The position numbers and the translations under genes were made by a program. Below the pieces are notes generated by a model that was not told where the DNA came from, did not search any database, and was given only the letters and a program-made list of their open reading frames with translations. Source: Phytomonas francai (Eukaryota > Euglenozoa > Kinetoplastea > Trypanosomatida > Trypanosomatidae). From it: 64,000 bases of DNA. Within the stretch, counting starts at the first letter, position 1. The number at the start of each line of letters is the position of its first letter. Of this stretch, positions 38,507-48,926 are shown piece after piece. The DNA lies in assembly GCA_001766655.1 (NCBI GenBank), contig MJCC01000006.1, positions 608,721 through 672,720 of the forward strand, given 5' to 3'.

Positions 38507-39730
38507 ATGTACGAAGAAGAAGCCAAGAAACGGAGGAACATGGAGCTCTAAAACCAAGCCGCGCTTGTCATTCAGAGGCAATGGCGACAGTACCTTCAGG
38601 AACGCGACGACGACCAGGAGCGGATGAAGTCGATGGTGCAGCCGATGCGTCCCGCCTTCCCTGAGCTGGGGTCCTCCTCGACAGCCTCGACGGCGGTCTC
38701 GGCCTCCCAGTCCACGCAGGCGGCCCTTCTGCAGGAGTACGACGCGTTACTTTCCCAGCGCGCCGCCATCCTCGAGCGCAACCTCGTCTGCCAGCACCGC
38801 ATCGCCTGCCACTTCGCGGAGCAGCGGACTCGGAAGGGCGAGGACGACGCGAGCACCCAACTCACCCCCCCGGAGGCGGAGCGGCAGTACTGGGGACTCG
38901 TTCGCAAACTCCACGAGGAGAAGAAACGCCTGCTCGGCAAGCGGCAGGCCGAGGAGGAGGCGCTCGTGCATCTACGGGAGCGGTACCAGGCCACCATCGA
39001 CGGCGTCCTCGCGCAGGAGGCGAAGTTCAGGGAGTTTATTAATGAGGTCTCACGGCATGTTTCCTTCACCCATTCCAATCATCGTATACCCGCCGAGGAT
39101 ATCAAGCGTTTTTTGGAAAACGATGAAAAGGAACGGGACAGTATTCGAAAGGCGAGAATTCGCTACCTTCAACTTAAAAATGAGGCAAAAAGATTGCGGC
39201 ATTTGGCTTCCCAAGGTACTGGCGGCGGGTCAAGCGATGGGATGTATCTCATCGACTTGGAGCAGCTCAAAATTGAAAATGCTAACTTAAACGAGAAGAT
39301 AGAAGAGCGAAACGATGACATTGCGAAACTCCGTCGGAAGGTCACAACGACAGTGCATGTCCTGACACATATGCGGGAAAAGTTGGAGTTCAAGCGGGAA
39401 GAAAATTCTGAACTCCGTTTTCAGGTAGCTGCCATCGAGGAAGAGCTCAGTGGGGTGAGGGATCAGCTGGCTCAATCGAAGAAACGCCGTGACGAGTTCC
39501 TTAATAGCAATTTACGTATGCGAGAGAAGATACCCCTAGTTGGGTCCGAGAACCTTCTTGTCGACTATGAGCAGCGGAAGGCTTGCATCAATGACAGCCG
39601 AATCCGCGTTGTCGATTTAACAAATTCACATGTGGAGCTAGTGAAAAAGATCAGGCAGTACACTGCAGAAGTGGACTATCTGCTACGCGAGTTGAGTCAT
39701 TACCCCGTAACGCGCACCACGGCCCATTAA
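38507..39730 (+). CDS. CCDC96/CFAP184-like axonemal protein; 5' part interrupted by a stop
   Basis: From ATG 38624 a 368-residue coiled-coil protein is encoded. Its C-terminal DUF4201 (about 190-350; IDLEQLKIENANLNEKIEER, VLTHMREKLEF) and its N-terminal EYDALLSQRAAILERN and AERQYWGL patterns match CCDC96/FAP184, or its partner CCDC113. These link axonemal radial spoke 3 to the nexin-dynein regulatory complex. The same frame extends upstream to ATG 38507 and includes an IQ motif (VIQRQWRQYLQER, about 38579-38617). A TAA at 38549-38551 separates that ATG from the rest. Translation can therefore start only at 38624, leaving the IQ motif out. DNA is extremely GC-rich until about 39030 and ordinary after it. 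Confidence 0.8.
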
Positions 39731-40234
39731 AGGGAGCCTAGCTACAGTTGTTATTCATGGCGATGGTGACGACAACTATGCTGGGCGCAAAATAGTCTAG
39801 CAGACAGATTTCTTGGAGAAACTCGGCATATTCGTTCCAGACTACTGCTTGATGATTGCGCATAGATTGGAACCATTTTGTTCTTTAAGTATTGTAGTGT
39901 TCACGCATTTCCCGCAAATATATTTTCCCTTTTTATTCTCAATGATGTATTGTAGGCTTTTGTTTGTTTTTTTCCCATTTCGAGTATCTTTAGGGTACTG
40001 TCATCACCATGGTATTTAATCTTGCTATCTGGGGGCATTATAATGTTGTGAAATTGGGATGCACAGAACAAAATATCTTTCCTTGGATTTTTACAAAATT
40101 TCAATCATTTTGCTTTACCCTTTTATGAAAAGTATATAACGGGACTCTACAACCAGATTAGTGTATTTTTTTTCTTTTACTATTTTATCCCCCTCATAAC
40201 GTCAAGTGCTGTGCTTTACTATCAAAAATTTGCT
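39731..40234. other. Spacer, nothing recognised
   Basis: About 500 bases of AT-rich sequence with a pyrimidine-rich stretch (TTTTTTTTCTTTTACTATTTTATCCCCCTC near 40165-40195) suited to trans-splicing of the sorting nexin gene. Confidence 0.6.
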
Positions 40235-41770
40235 ATGCTTTCTGAGAACCCTTTTGACGAGGCTACACAGGATAGCGACCAGACGCCACACGCGTCTAAT
40301 TTGGACCCTGTTGTTGGGCCCTCAACTAAACATCAGGAAGGGTCTCCAGTTCAACCATGTGTAGCCACAGAGGCCCCTTTCATGGAATCTGCCCCCGCAC
40401 CCCCAAAGTCCCAGGCAGGGGCACATCACTCTGAGCGAAAGCCGTTGGCCAGGCTGTCCGTGGGCAAACCTTTTAAGGGTAAAGAAATGTTGCGGCCCAT
40501 CACGTACTTTCCAATAACCGTTGAGGTGCTTGTGAAGAACGACGGACACTACACCACTCCGGATGTCCCGACGGGCCCCCACCACCGCCACATCAACATG
40601 GGCATCAAGAGGAATGAATGGACCTGTAAGAGCTGCGCGACGGTGGAGCGGCGCTATAAGGAGTTTATGGAGCTTCGTGAGATGCTGACTTATCAGTTTC
40701 CAAACATCATTATCCCGCCTTTGCCGGACAAAGACAACATGAATCACATCGAGACCTACTTCAACGCTGAAGACCAAATGTCGAAGCAGCGCTGTAATAT
40801 ACAGTTCTTTCTCAACGAGATTGCTGCGATGCCGGAAATTGTGTTCTTCTCAGAGTGGGTGCCGCCTTTTTTCTTAGACCCACGCGAAACGTTTGAAACC
40901 GGGACATTGATGCGTATGTGCGCCGCACTCAAGGATATACGCCTCGCGAATAAAACTGCAGATCAATTCAAACAACGAAACCGCACCTTTGTTGAGTACA
41001 CAACAAACAATATCGCTAAAAAATCGACAAGGCTTGTGCGCTCGCTGGCGGGTTTGCTATGGGGGGATGATACCGAAGGTGTGGGTCCCACTGAAAGCCA
41101 TCAGACTGTCACCCTCTCCGGCTATGATGGGCAATGGTCAGCCCTGCCTAGGGAGCTTGAGGCAGATGCGAAGAGGTGGGAAGCAATTGCCGAGGTTCTG
41201 AGTCACCACCAAGAGCTCTTCAGAAAGGCCGCAAAGAACTTTGAGACTTTTCTTGACTCCGCAAACAACTGCAATGCCGAACAGATTAAGGCTTCCTCGG
41301 CCATCGTGGATTACAAAACTACGCTATCCAAGGCAGAGTGTTTCTCGCAGCTTGCTGAACACTTTCAAAAAGCCTCTGACATGATGACTGCCATCGCGGA
41401 GAAAGAGCAGCAACTCGCTGATAAGCGCTACTTTAACGTGTGTTTGAGGCTGCGCTTTGAGTATAATTATATTGAGTCCGTTTTGAATGCCATCGACAAT
41501 GTGCTGAGCTTGTACCGAAGCCTCGCCAGCGATGTATATGACGTCAAGGATGCCCTTTATATCAACAAACAACAATATGCTAACATCATCAGTGAAGGGC
41601 TTATGCAGGATTATGTTCAGCGCTACAGGCATTATTACATCCGGCGGATGCGCAACCTATTGTCCGAACAGATTGTGAGGCCCACCCTTGAGTCAGCTTC
41701 TGTCATTGAGGAAACCACGCAGAATGCCCCGTTTGTGTCCTTTGTTAAGAAAAATTGCCCCACGAATTGA
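40235..41770 (+). CDS. Sorting nexin (PX-BAR)
   Basis: A 511-residue protein from the first ATG (a GTG at 40211 was discarded). A Pro/Ser-rich N-terminus with an NPF tripeptide leads to a PX domain (about 85-220). The PX domain shows VERRYKEFMELREML with the RRYxxF phosphoinositide-binding signature, then PPLPDK. A long helical region (about 230-500) follows, consistent with a BAR domain for curved endosomal membranes. The layout matches SNX1/Vps5-type proteins that act with retromer, though other PX-BAR nexins are possible. Two arginines of the lipid pocket (in ERRYKEF) are visible. Confidence 0.87.
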   Translation: MLSENPFDEATQDSDQTPHASNLDPVVGPSTKHQEGSPVQPCVATEAPFMESAPAPPKSQAGAHHSERKPLARLSVGKPFKGKEMLRPITYFPITVEVLVKNDGHYTTPDVPTGPHHRHINMGIKRNEWTCKSCATVERRYKEFMELREMLTYQFPNIIIPPLPDKDNMNHIETYFNAEDQMSKQRCNIQFFLNEIAAMPEIVFFSEWVPPFFLDPRETFETGTLMRMCAALKDIRLANKTADQFKQRNRTFVEYTTNNIAKKSTRLVRSLAGLLWGDDTEGVGPTESHQTVTLSGYDGQWSALPRELEADAKRWEAIAEVLSHHQELFRKAAKNFETFLDSANNCNAEQIKASSAIVDYKTTLSKAECFSQLAEHFQKASDMMTAIAEKEQQLADKRYFNVCLRLRFEYNYIESVLNAIDNVLSLYRSLASDVYDVKDALYINKQQYANIISEGLMQDYVQRYRHYYIRRMRNLLSEQIVRPTLESASVIEETTQNAPFVSFVKKNCPTN

Positions 41771-42218
41771 TAAGGGACAGAATGATAAGTGGGCTGTAAA
41801 AAGCATGAGGCACTAAAATGCGGATTTTATTTGTATATATATATATATATATGCAAAGATATACTCTCATGGATAAAGGGCCTTCAAAACGTTCTCAGGC
41901 ATAAAGTAGTTTTATATACTTATTTAAGTGAAGGAAACTGAAAAGAATAACCACGGATATAATGAACTATTTATCCTATAAATGAATATATCATCGATAT
42001 TCAGAAAAAGTATTTCTTTACCATCATCTCATTTTTCACATGAGTTCAAACAAAACGCAGACAAAATACCCTAGGCATAGAAATATTGCAAAGGAAATTC
42101 TGCTTGACGATTTGCTTTCGCAAGCAATACTGTATAAAAGGAGGATCTCAAGGCTTCTAGTGACGAAATACTCGACGCTACTGTGTACGTAGAGACAAAC
42201 AAGAAGGCCAAAAGAAAA
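41771..42218. other. AT-rich spacer with TA run
   Basis: About 450 bases. It holds a short TA microsatellite (about 41836-41852) and otherwise ordinary AT-rich leader sequence of the next gene. Confidence 0.6.
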
Positions 42219-45200
42219 ATGCACAATGTGTTTGGAGATGCAAAGTCTGCCAACAAACCGGCCCACGACCTCACCAGCCGTTCATTCCACGCAAAAAAGT
42301 TCCTTAAAGAGGCGGTGGGTGAGGTGTCGCATAGTGGATTTGAAGATAAAATTCTCAGTGAGATCAACAATGCTGTGGAGGAAACCGACGAAGCACTAAA
42401 GCAGCTGATTCGGGATAACTTGGAAGTCTTCATCAACTCCAAGGATGCAATGACAGCGGTGTACTCTAGAGACCAGGGTTTGTTTACCGGCGAGGCACTG
42501 AATGACATCTCTGCGGCGTTTAAATCTACCTTAGATAGTTGCTCCGAGCTAGTGAAGCCGACAATAGATTCATTTCTTAGCGTCCGACATAGTCGCAAGA
42601 CGCAAGAAATTCTGGAAAAATTGATTAGTGTATTGAGCATTCCTGGTGTATTGTATGAATGTTGCGGAGTGCGAGTGGCGCGTCGCGAAACGCATTCAGA
42701 TGCTTGGGAGCTCGGTGCTCTCGATGTGGAGGATTTAGAGAAAAAAAATCTATTACATGGTGAAGTCCAAAAGTGCAAAGCGGACATTAATGATGCCACT
42801 TCAGTCCACTCAAGCAACTCTAGCGATTCTGGGGTAGATAGTCCTAGAAATGTACGGGGTGCGCTAGACGAATTCGTGAACCAAGTATACAACAGCGCTG
42901 TCGGCAAGTACGTGCATGATCCAGATCAAGAAATTTTTTACTGGTATGGAACTCCGCTGCTGCGCTTCAAGGACGTAAGCGTTCAAAGGCGACACGTCGA
43001 GACAATAAGCAATTATAGCGGAGCCATGCTGAGTCTGCGTCGCGCGATGCTGTACATTGAGGAAAACTACAATATGGAGGACGGGACCCTATTGGCAACG
43101 GATGACGCGAATACAGCGGAAAACCATGAAAATTTATCCAATTACCATGCATCTGTAGCCAATGACGGTAGTGAAACTGACAATGCAGGCCGCAAGAAGC
43201 GAAGCGCGGTGGAACGGACATCGTTTACATATCAATTTGCGGTATCCCTACTACGGGCCATGCTGTATCTTGAGGACCAGCTCGCCGAGGAACTTCACTA
43301 CGCAAATGCGATGGATGTTGTACTGATTGAAGATACCCTTTCGATGATGATGGAAGTAGCCATCGCGAGCGTTAAGCTGCACCATTTCTGCTTTGTCATG
43401 AGAAACTCTATGCTTGGCGGTAATGCAAATGCCCTTGTTGGACTGCATAAGAAGGTAGCAGAGGGAGCTGCGGCAGCTGTGGCTGCTGATACCTCTATAC
43501 CGAAGGAGGGCCGGAGCCGAGTTTCCCTCACAAAAGTCACGAACCACTACTCTGACTCTGACACCGAGCACGGTGAAACGGCAAGTAACCCCCTCGTCCT
43601 ATCAGAAGGGAACACCGACCGGGGTGTGGAGAACACGAAGTGGGAGATGATGCACCCTGCGCAGCACCTTATAAGGATTGTTTGCGACCAGAACACGCGC
43701 CTGTCACAAACCAGCGCGGCGACGCTTCTGTGCGAGGCAACAGAGTGGCTCAATAAGCTTTACTCCATCCCCGCCATGTCTAGAGGCCAGAAGCAAGGCT
43801 TTAACACCACCCACTGCAATGGGGCTGCTACCAAGGATTCTGGGCAATATACTGAAGGAGAAACCCCCGTCAAATTGGATGATTCATCCCTTGATAATCC
43901 AAACTCCTATCGGGAAGATGATCTCGGGTTTGGGGAAACCGGTGCGCATGCAAGCTCTGGCGATGCAATCAGCATGGTCTCGGGTGATCGATGGAGTGGC
44001 ACGGATTGTGTCCAACACTCGGACGTTGAGGCCATTCTCAAAGCTTTTCAGACCCCAGAGATGGATTTTGAGACCTACACCACCTTCACTTTCGGTAGCA
44101 TGGATATGGGCAATGTTTTGGAAAGTAGCTGTGTTCAGATGAATCTACACAGCAATGCGATTCTACAGCAGCTTGGCGACTCTACGAACAGTGAAGCTGC
44201 AGTTATGACACAAAGGGCGTCGTTAAATTCTTTTGCGACTCGCCTGACAAAAGCGTGCGTCACAAACTTGGAGCAAGCTATAGTTTCCTTTTGGACTGGT
44301 ATTGCCTCGAGTATCCGAGCGGGTATATTTGACTTTCACCCAGACCCAAGCATGCCACTTCATCGCATGCTGCAGGATCTTTTAGTCTTCAAGAAGATCC
44401 TCGACATTCCCGCGGGCGGGCCCTCGTCAATTGATCTGTCGGAGCCAGGCTCAACTGCCTCTAGCTTCTCGGTGGCAGTCACCAATAATGAGGCGAAACC
44501 AGCACCCAATGTAGCACCACCTTTTGCTGTCGATGATCTCAAGCCCCACAGAGACCAATATAATGCACGCCTGTTTGAGACTCTTCCACAGATCCGTTAT
44601 GTGCCGGTGTTGCCGGAGTCCTTGCATGTTCGAGATCGGACAGAGGTGAGTGGAGGTGGTGGTGGTGGTGGTAGGGCTGCCGGACGGAACCCGAAGGAGT
44701 CTATGTCCACGCCGCACAGTGGCGTTACACTGCGTGACCTTTCCGCACGAGCAGTCCTCCACATGATACGCACCGCACGGGACACTCTTTATTCCCTGTT
44801 CCTCTCTTTTGTCAACCGCTCTGTGGTGAACGCCTTCGTGCGCACAATCTCACAGTATACCTTGGCTGACCTTGTAGCCCATGCCCACGATGAGCGCATC
44901 GAGCTCCATGCCGCGGTGCTTGTTGAGGTCATCCTCGGTCAGTGGGAGAACATGATGGCTGTGGTAGATCAGGCGGTATGGCGCATCAAGCTCGTGATCG
45001 GGGGGTCGTCCATCTCGAGCGTGAAATATAGCGAGCATCCGATGAGCGACATTGGTGAGCTCTTGGCAGCAATCGAGAAGCTAAGGAACGAATACTTCAG
45101 CTGCTACTTGCATGGCATCGGCGTACTCTCAAAAGCTTACGTGTCGTTATTGCCCATGATAATAACCTCGGAGATCAACACCGTTTCACTGGAGTATCGT

Positions 45201-47105
45201 GTGAGGGCTCGCTTGAGCCGCGAATTTGTGTCCTCATTTTACCCCAACAAATTTCTTAACCTCCTTTCCGTCGTGATGGACTGCACTATACCATTTATCC
45301 AATGTCACGTTAAGGCTAACAGCGACATAGGTCTCTTCACAGGGAAGGCGGCTGACGCGGAATCGCCTCAGAGTGGAGCTGAGAATGGAGAAGCGGACTC
45401 CCGTTCGGTGCCCGGGCAGCACCGCCGTGTGCTTCTACAAGATCGTGACTACTTGCGGAACGGAGAGTCTGGTATAGCATTGAATGCACGTGAGGACGCA
45501 AATCCCAGCACTAGCACTGCTGTCTCGGCGAATAAGACAACACAGACAACGGTTGATGCCCACGCGAAGCTCGTGTTGGCGCACATGGATGCGCATGAGG
45601 AGATGATGCAGGCTCTTGTAGCGAATCTCCTGTTATCTTTTGTTGACATGCTGCACAACCGGTGTCATGCCACTAGCGTCAATCCAGACATAGAGCTAGA
45701 GGAACGGGAAGGCAACATCATGGAGTGCGTCGCGGATGCACTCTGTACGTCAAATACAGTATCCTCAATTGTGCTAGATCATATGTTAACACCCTGCCTC
45801 TTCAGCCTCATGGCTGATCTCCATTCGATCAGCCCATCCGAAGTCGCCTCTCTAACAAAGCAGCGGCAAGATGTATTTCGACAGAAGTACTTGTCCCGTG
45901 TGGGCGAGCACTGCCAGCTCGCGTTAGACGCTATGCTCCGCATGTATATCACGATACCTGAGCAACATATTACGCGTGAGATTCGCCTTCAGGGTTTCAT
46001 GAATGCCCTCTTTGATTGGCAGCGTATCACACCGCTGGTGGGGATGGCTGTGCGACCATACATTGCTAAGTGCATTGTATACGTTGCCAGGGCCCATGAA
46101 ACACTTGATTGCATCCACCAGCCATCCCTCGGAGCGGCCGTGATGCAGCGTTTGGTCGCACATCTCGCCATGTCCTTCGTGACAGCGGTGAGCTCCGACG
46201 TGAATGCATTCGAGATGTCGCTCGAGTGTAGCGCGGCCTTTCTTGATCATGCGGTGTTGCTTATCGAGGCAGAAGCCCTCACCATTCTGGAGGTGATCCA
46301 CGTGATGGCTAACAAGGTGGAGTCAGCAAAAACCTCGAGAGGCGTCGTCCTGCCGGAGCTGTTGCTGGCCCGTAACTGTCTCCAGGGGCTTTTGCATTCC
46401 CTTGAAGACCTTTGTACTGCGCGTGCTGCCTCCTTGAAAGCAAGCAACTTGACTGGTGTGGCTTCCACACAACACAACAGAGGCGAGACCCCTCTGAATG
46501 AATCTGAGCGCCATGCACGACGTGACGAGATGGTGGCTACAGCTATGGCACACCTCAAGTACATGGTCGATGCCATCAACTCGCATCTGACGGAGACCTC
46601 TTCCCTTGGCGGTGCGCCGGCGCAGCCTGTCAGCAACGAGGCAACACAGAACATCGCCGATCGCCTTGCAAGGCGTCGGGAAGGCTACGAAATGCGTCTC
46701 ATCGCTGAGATCAAACCCGGACCACAGGCATCTGTGGCGCGTAAGAAAATGTCTCGAAAAGATGGACACACGACAGCGCCCTTACCACCGAAGGAAGAAG
46801 CGCGTTCACACGGTGCACCGCCGCTAGCCCAGGAAAATGACTCCAACAAGATCGCCGCTACCACACTCTACCAGATTGCCATCGAACAAAACGAGAAGAA
46901 ACCCGCTAAGATGGTGCACCAAGACAAAAAATCAACACGTGTGACAGTCGTGAAGGCTGAAAAAACACAGCCACAACAATTATTAGCTGAACCTCAATCA
47001 AGGGCTAGTATTGACAATAACCCTACTGTCCCTGAGACCTCACTCACAGCGCTCCGCCGCTACGAGCGGCGCATGCATAACTTTAAAAGGTCTAATGTTC
47101 TGTGA
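42219..47105 (+). CDS. Exocyst subunit Sec5-like giant
   Basis: A 1,628-residue protein from ATG 42219 (the frame itself opens with GTG at 42183). Residues 20-75 match the Sec5 N-terminal pattern: SFHAKKFLKE, a helix, then LKQLIRDNLEVFINSKDAMTAVYSRD. The remainder is helical and fits the exocyst rod fold, which tethers secretory vesicles at the flagellar pocket in trypanosomes. It is longer than animal or yeast Sec5 because of low-complexity insertions: Ser/Asp-rich around 190-220, acidic/Gly-rich around 460-590, and seven consecutive Gly near residue 820. A basic, disordered C-terminal tail also adds length (about 1480-1628). No enzyme motif. Confidence 0.75.
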   Translation: MHNVFGDAKSANKPAHDLTSRSFHAKKFLKEAVGEVSHSGFEDKILSEINNAVEETDEALKQLIRDNLEVFINSKDAMTAVYSRDQGLFTGEALNDISAAFKSTLDSCSELVKPTIDSFLSVRHSRKTQEILEKLISVLSIPGVLYECCGVRVARRETHSDAWELGALDVEDLEKKNLLHGEVQKCKADINDATSVHSSNSSDSGVDSPRNVRGALDEFVNQVYNSAVGKYVHDPDQEIFYWYGTPLLRFKDVSVQRRHVETISNYSGAMLSLRRAMLYIEENYNMEDGTLLATDDANTAENHENLSNYHASVANDGSETDNAGRKKRSAVERTSFTYQFAVSLLRAMLYLEDQLAEELHYANAMDVVLIEDTLSMMMEVAIASVKLHHFCFVMRNSMLGGNANALVGLHKKVAEGAAAAVAADTSIPKEGRSRVSLTKVTNHYSDSDTEHGETASNPLVLSEGNTDRGVENTKWEMMHPAQHLIRIVCDQNTRLSQTSAATLLCEATEWLNKLYSIPAMSRGQKQGFNTTHCNGAATKDSGQYTEGETPVKLDDSSLDNPNSYREDDLGFGETGAHASSGDAISMVSGDRWSGTDCVQHSDVEAILKAFQTPEMDFETYTTFTFGSMDMGNVLESSCVQMNLHSNAILQQLGDSTNSEAAVMTQRASLNSFATRLTKACVTNLEQAIVSFWTGIASSIRAGIFDFHPDPSMPLHRMLQDLLVFKKILDIPAGGPSSIDLSEPGSTASSFSVAVTNNEAKPAPNVAPPFAVDDLKPHRDQYNARLFETLPQIRYVPVLPESLHVRDRTEVSGGGGGGGRAAGRNPKESMSTPHSGVTLRDLSARAVLHMIRTARDTLYSLFLSFVNRSVVNAFVRTISQYTLADLVAHAHDERIELHAAVLVEVILGQWENMMAVVDQAVWRIKLVIGGSSISSVKYSEHPMSDIGELLAAIEKLRNEYFSCYLHGIGVLSKAYVSLLPMIITSEINTVSLEYRVRARLSREFVSSFYPNKFLNLLSVVMDCTIPFIQCHVKANSDIGLFTGKAADAESPQSGAENGEADSRSVPGQHRRVLLQDRDYLRNGESGIALNAREDANPSTSTAVSANKTTQTTVDAHAKLVLAHMDAHEEMMQALVANLLLSFVDMLHNRCHATSVNPDIELEEREGNIMECVADALCTSNTVSSIVLDHMLTPCLFSLMADLHSISPSEVASLTKQRQDVFRQKYLSRVGEHCQLALDAMLRMYITIPEQHITREIRLQGFMNALFDWQRITPLVGMAVRPYIAKCIVYVARAHETLDCIHQPSLGAAVMQRLVAHLAMSFVTAVSSDVNAFEMSLECSAAFLDHAVLLIEAEALTILEVIHVMANKVESAKTSRGVVLPELLLARNCLQGLLHSLEDLCTARAASLKASNLTGVASTQHNRGETPLNESERHARRDEMVATAMAHLKYMVDAINSHLTETSSLGGAPAQPVSNEATQNIADRLARRREGYEMRLIAEIKPGPQASVARKKMSRKDGHTTAPLPPKEEARSHGAPPLAQENDSNKIAATTLYQIAIEQNEKKPAKMVHQDKKSTRVTVVKAEKTQPQQLLAEPQSRASIDNNPTVPETSLTALRRYERRMHNFKRSNVL

Positions 47106-47517
47106 TTTATATACAAAGGTGGTTTTTTTTTTACAAATGCACATTTTTGGGGGGGGCCGTGCAGATGTCTCTAGGAAGTTTCATAGAAAGAAGAGTATCT
47201 GAGGCGTGATAAGGCGTAATGGTAAAGTGCAAAGTGGAATAGGGTGTAACGGAGCTGCTAACAGAAGCTATTTTTCTTGACTATTGCTATCTGAATCTTA
47301 TAGTGAGCTTCTTTCTCCCCATTGATATCTTTGGTGTCCTACCCCTCGCTGAGAGCTTCGAGTGTATCTTATTTTCATTATCATTTTTGTCATCCTTTGA
47401 AAGTAAAAGCGGAAAAATATAACTCGAAAGAAAAAATTGGAAAATAATCTACACAGTCATCTGTGAATTTCTCTGACACTTTACAGGGATTCAATCCTTT
47501 TTCAAAAACTGAAACCA
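47106..47517. other. Spacer, nothing recognised
   Basis: About 410 bases with a T9 run and a G8 run (near 47126-47157) soon after the stop codon. Confidence 0.55.
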
Positions 47518-47952
47518 ATGACCGCCGCCTGCATTTTCTGCAAGATTATCGATGGATCGATTCCATGTCATAAAGTCCTTGAGACTCAGAAGGCCCTTGC
47601 TTTCATGGATATTAACCCCCTCGCGCAGGGTCATGTCCTCATCATCCCCAAAAAACATGCAGAGGAGCTGCACAACCTGGACTACGACTCCGCTGCTGAA
47701 GTCGGGCGTTTACTTGTGCGTCTGTCCCGTGTCGTCGCGGGTCCAGATTCCAGCACAAAATATAATGTACTGCAAAACAATGGCAGTATTGCGCATCAAG
47801 AAGTAAATCATGTGCACTTCCATATTATTCCGAAGCGTGAAATTCATTCTGGTCTTGAAATCCCCTATTGGAAGACACTTCCAACCGATCATGCGTTGCT
47901 TGCCGAGGATGCGAAGAAATACCGTGAGGCTCTTGAGAATATTCCTGAATAA
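47518..47952 (+). CDS. HIT-family (HINT-like) nucleotide hydrolase
   Basis: A 144-residue histidine-triad protein. An N-terminal CIFCKII zinc-like pair (C5, C8) is followed by LAFMDINPLAQGHVLIIPKKH. The catalytic triad motif is HVHFHIIPK near residue 100, where the middle His would be adenylated. HINT proteins hydrolyse AMP-lysine or aminoacyl-AMP-type phosphoramidates. Length is normal and no targeting signal is seen. The C-terminal 25 residues are helical and charged. Confidence 0.92.
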   Translation: MTAACIFCKIIDGSIPCHKVLETQKALAFMDINPLAQGHVLIIPKKHAEELHNLDYDSAAEVGRLLVRLSRVVAGPDSSTKYNVLQNNGSIAHQEVNHVHFHIIPKREIHSGLEIPYWKTLPTDHALLAEDAKKYREALENIPE

Positions 47953-48422
47953 GTAGCATGGACAAATGGGCTGTTAGAAGAAGAGGTTGTTATATGACTT
48001 TACGTATGATAACGCACGAAAGATCTCTCTCTTTGTCTATATATATATATATATATATATAGACAGATAGATAGATAGATATGCTGAAGTTATCAATATT
48101 TCGTTAAACGCATTATTGAATAGTAAAGGAAAATTATTAGTATTATACGCTGCCATTATTATTACTAACTTACTTTATATATCTGTTGATATACCGAATC
48201 TTGTATTCAAGAACTCTGGTTGGGAATAAACTTGTTTTCTGGAAAAATATTAGTCAGGACACAAAGCGAATACTGTTTCACCTTATGGTGTACTCTGATT
48301 ATTTATAGGTTACTTCGTGCTCTTTCTTTCCCTATTTAAGTGAATCTAATTTTTAGCATATAGCCAAACGAAAGGGATTCCCCCCACCTGCCGCCTTTCA
48401 TTACAATAAAAAATAACAAACA
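47953..48422. other. AT-rich spacer with TA and GATA microsatellites
   Basis: About 470 bases. A TA run (48038-48060) passes directly into a short (GATA)n run (about 48065-48081). A pyrimidine-rich patch follows (CTCTTTCTTTCCC near 48320). Confidence 0.65.
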
Positions 48423-48926
48423 ATGGATGATGATACCCTCCTTGAAGAGCGCATTAGCGCCAACGTCCTCCAATACCCAAAGTACTTGCTTTCATTGGTG
48501 GCGCTTATTACAAGCCTTCAGCCTGTCTATTTTTCGCACGCGATCAACGGCCTTGAATGGAATCAATACATCAATGCTCTACTCTACATAATAATTACCA
48601 TCTTCACAACCTACACGCTCACACAAGTATACATTGTGATGGTGGAAAGTGAATTTTGGGCTCGACAGCGGCACTTTACTGAGGGCTCAGAGAAAGATAA
48701 GACGTTGCTTCGCCGTCTGCGCCTACAGGTCGCCATTGGATATACCTTATTCTTTGTAAATGGAGTTTTCTTCCTCGCGTGCACTTGCCTAATGGCTTAC
48801 ATATTCCGGCACACGGACCCACTTTCCGCCTATGCGCTATCACCAACATTAACATCTTTACTTCTCTTGTTAATATCACATAAGAATAAGGAAAGCTGCC
48901 AACGTCGCCTGCGCCAGCACAAGTAA
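48423..48926 (+). CDS. Translocon-associated protein gamma-like (TRAP-gamma/SSR3)
   Basis: A 167-residue membrane protein with four hydrophobic helices (about 20-38, 48-70, 98-121 and 134-150). The layout matches the SSR3 pattern: a short acidic N-terminus, helix pair, charged cytosolic loop, helix pair, and a basic end. The closing DPLSAYALSPTLTSLLLLLISHKNK parallels the NPxxNYxLSxxxSSGLxALLSTGSK ending of animal TRAP-gamma. TRAP assists signal-peptide insertion and folding at the Sec61 channel. Similarity is distant, so the name is provisional. Confidence 0.65.
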   Translation: MDDDTLLEERISANVLQYPKYLLSLVALITSLQPVYFSHAINGLEWNQYINALLYIIITIFTTYTLTQVYIVMVESEFWARQRHFTEGSEKDKTLLRRLRLQVAIGYTLFFVNGVFFLACTCLMAYIFRHTDPLSAYALSPTLTSLLLLLISHKNKESCQRRLRQHK

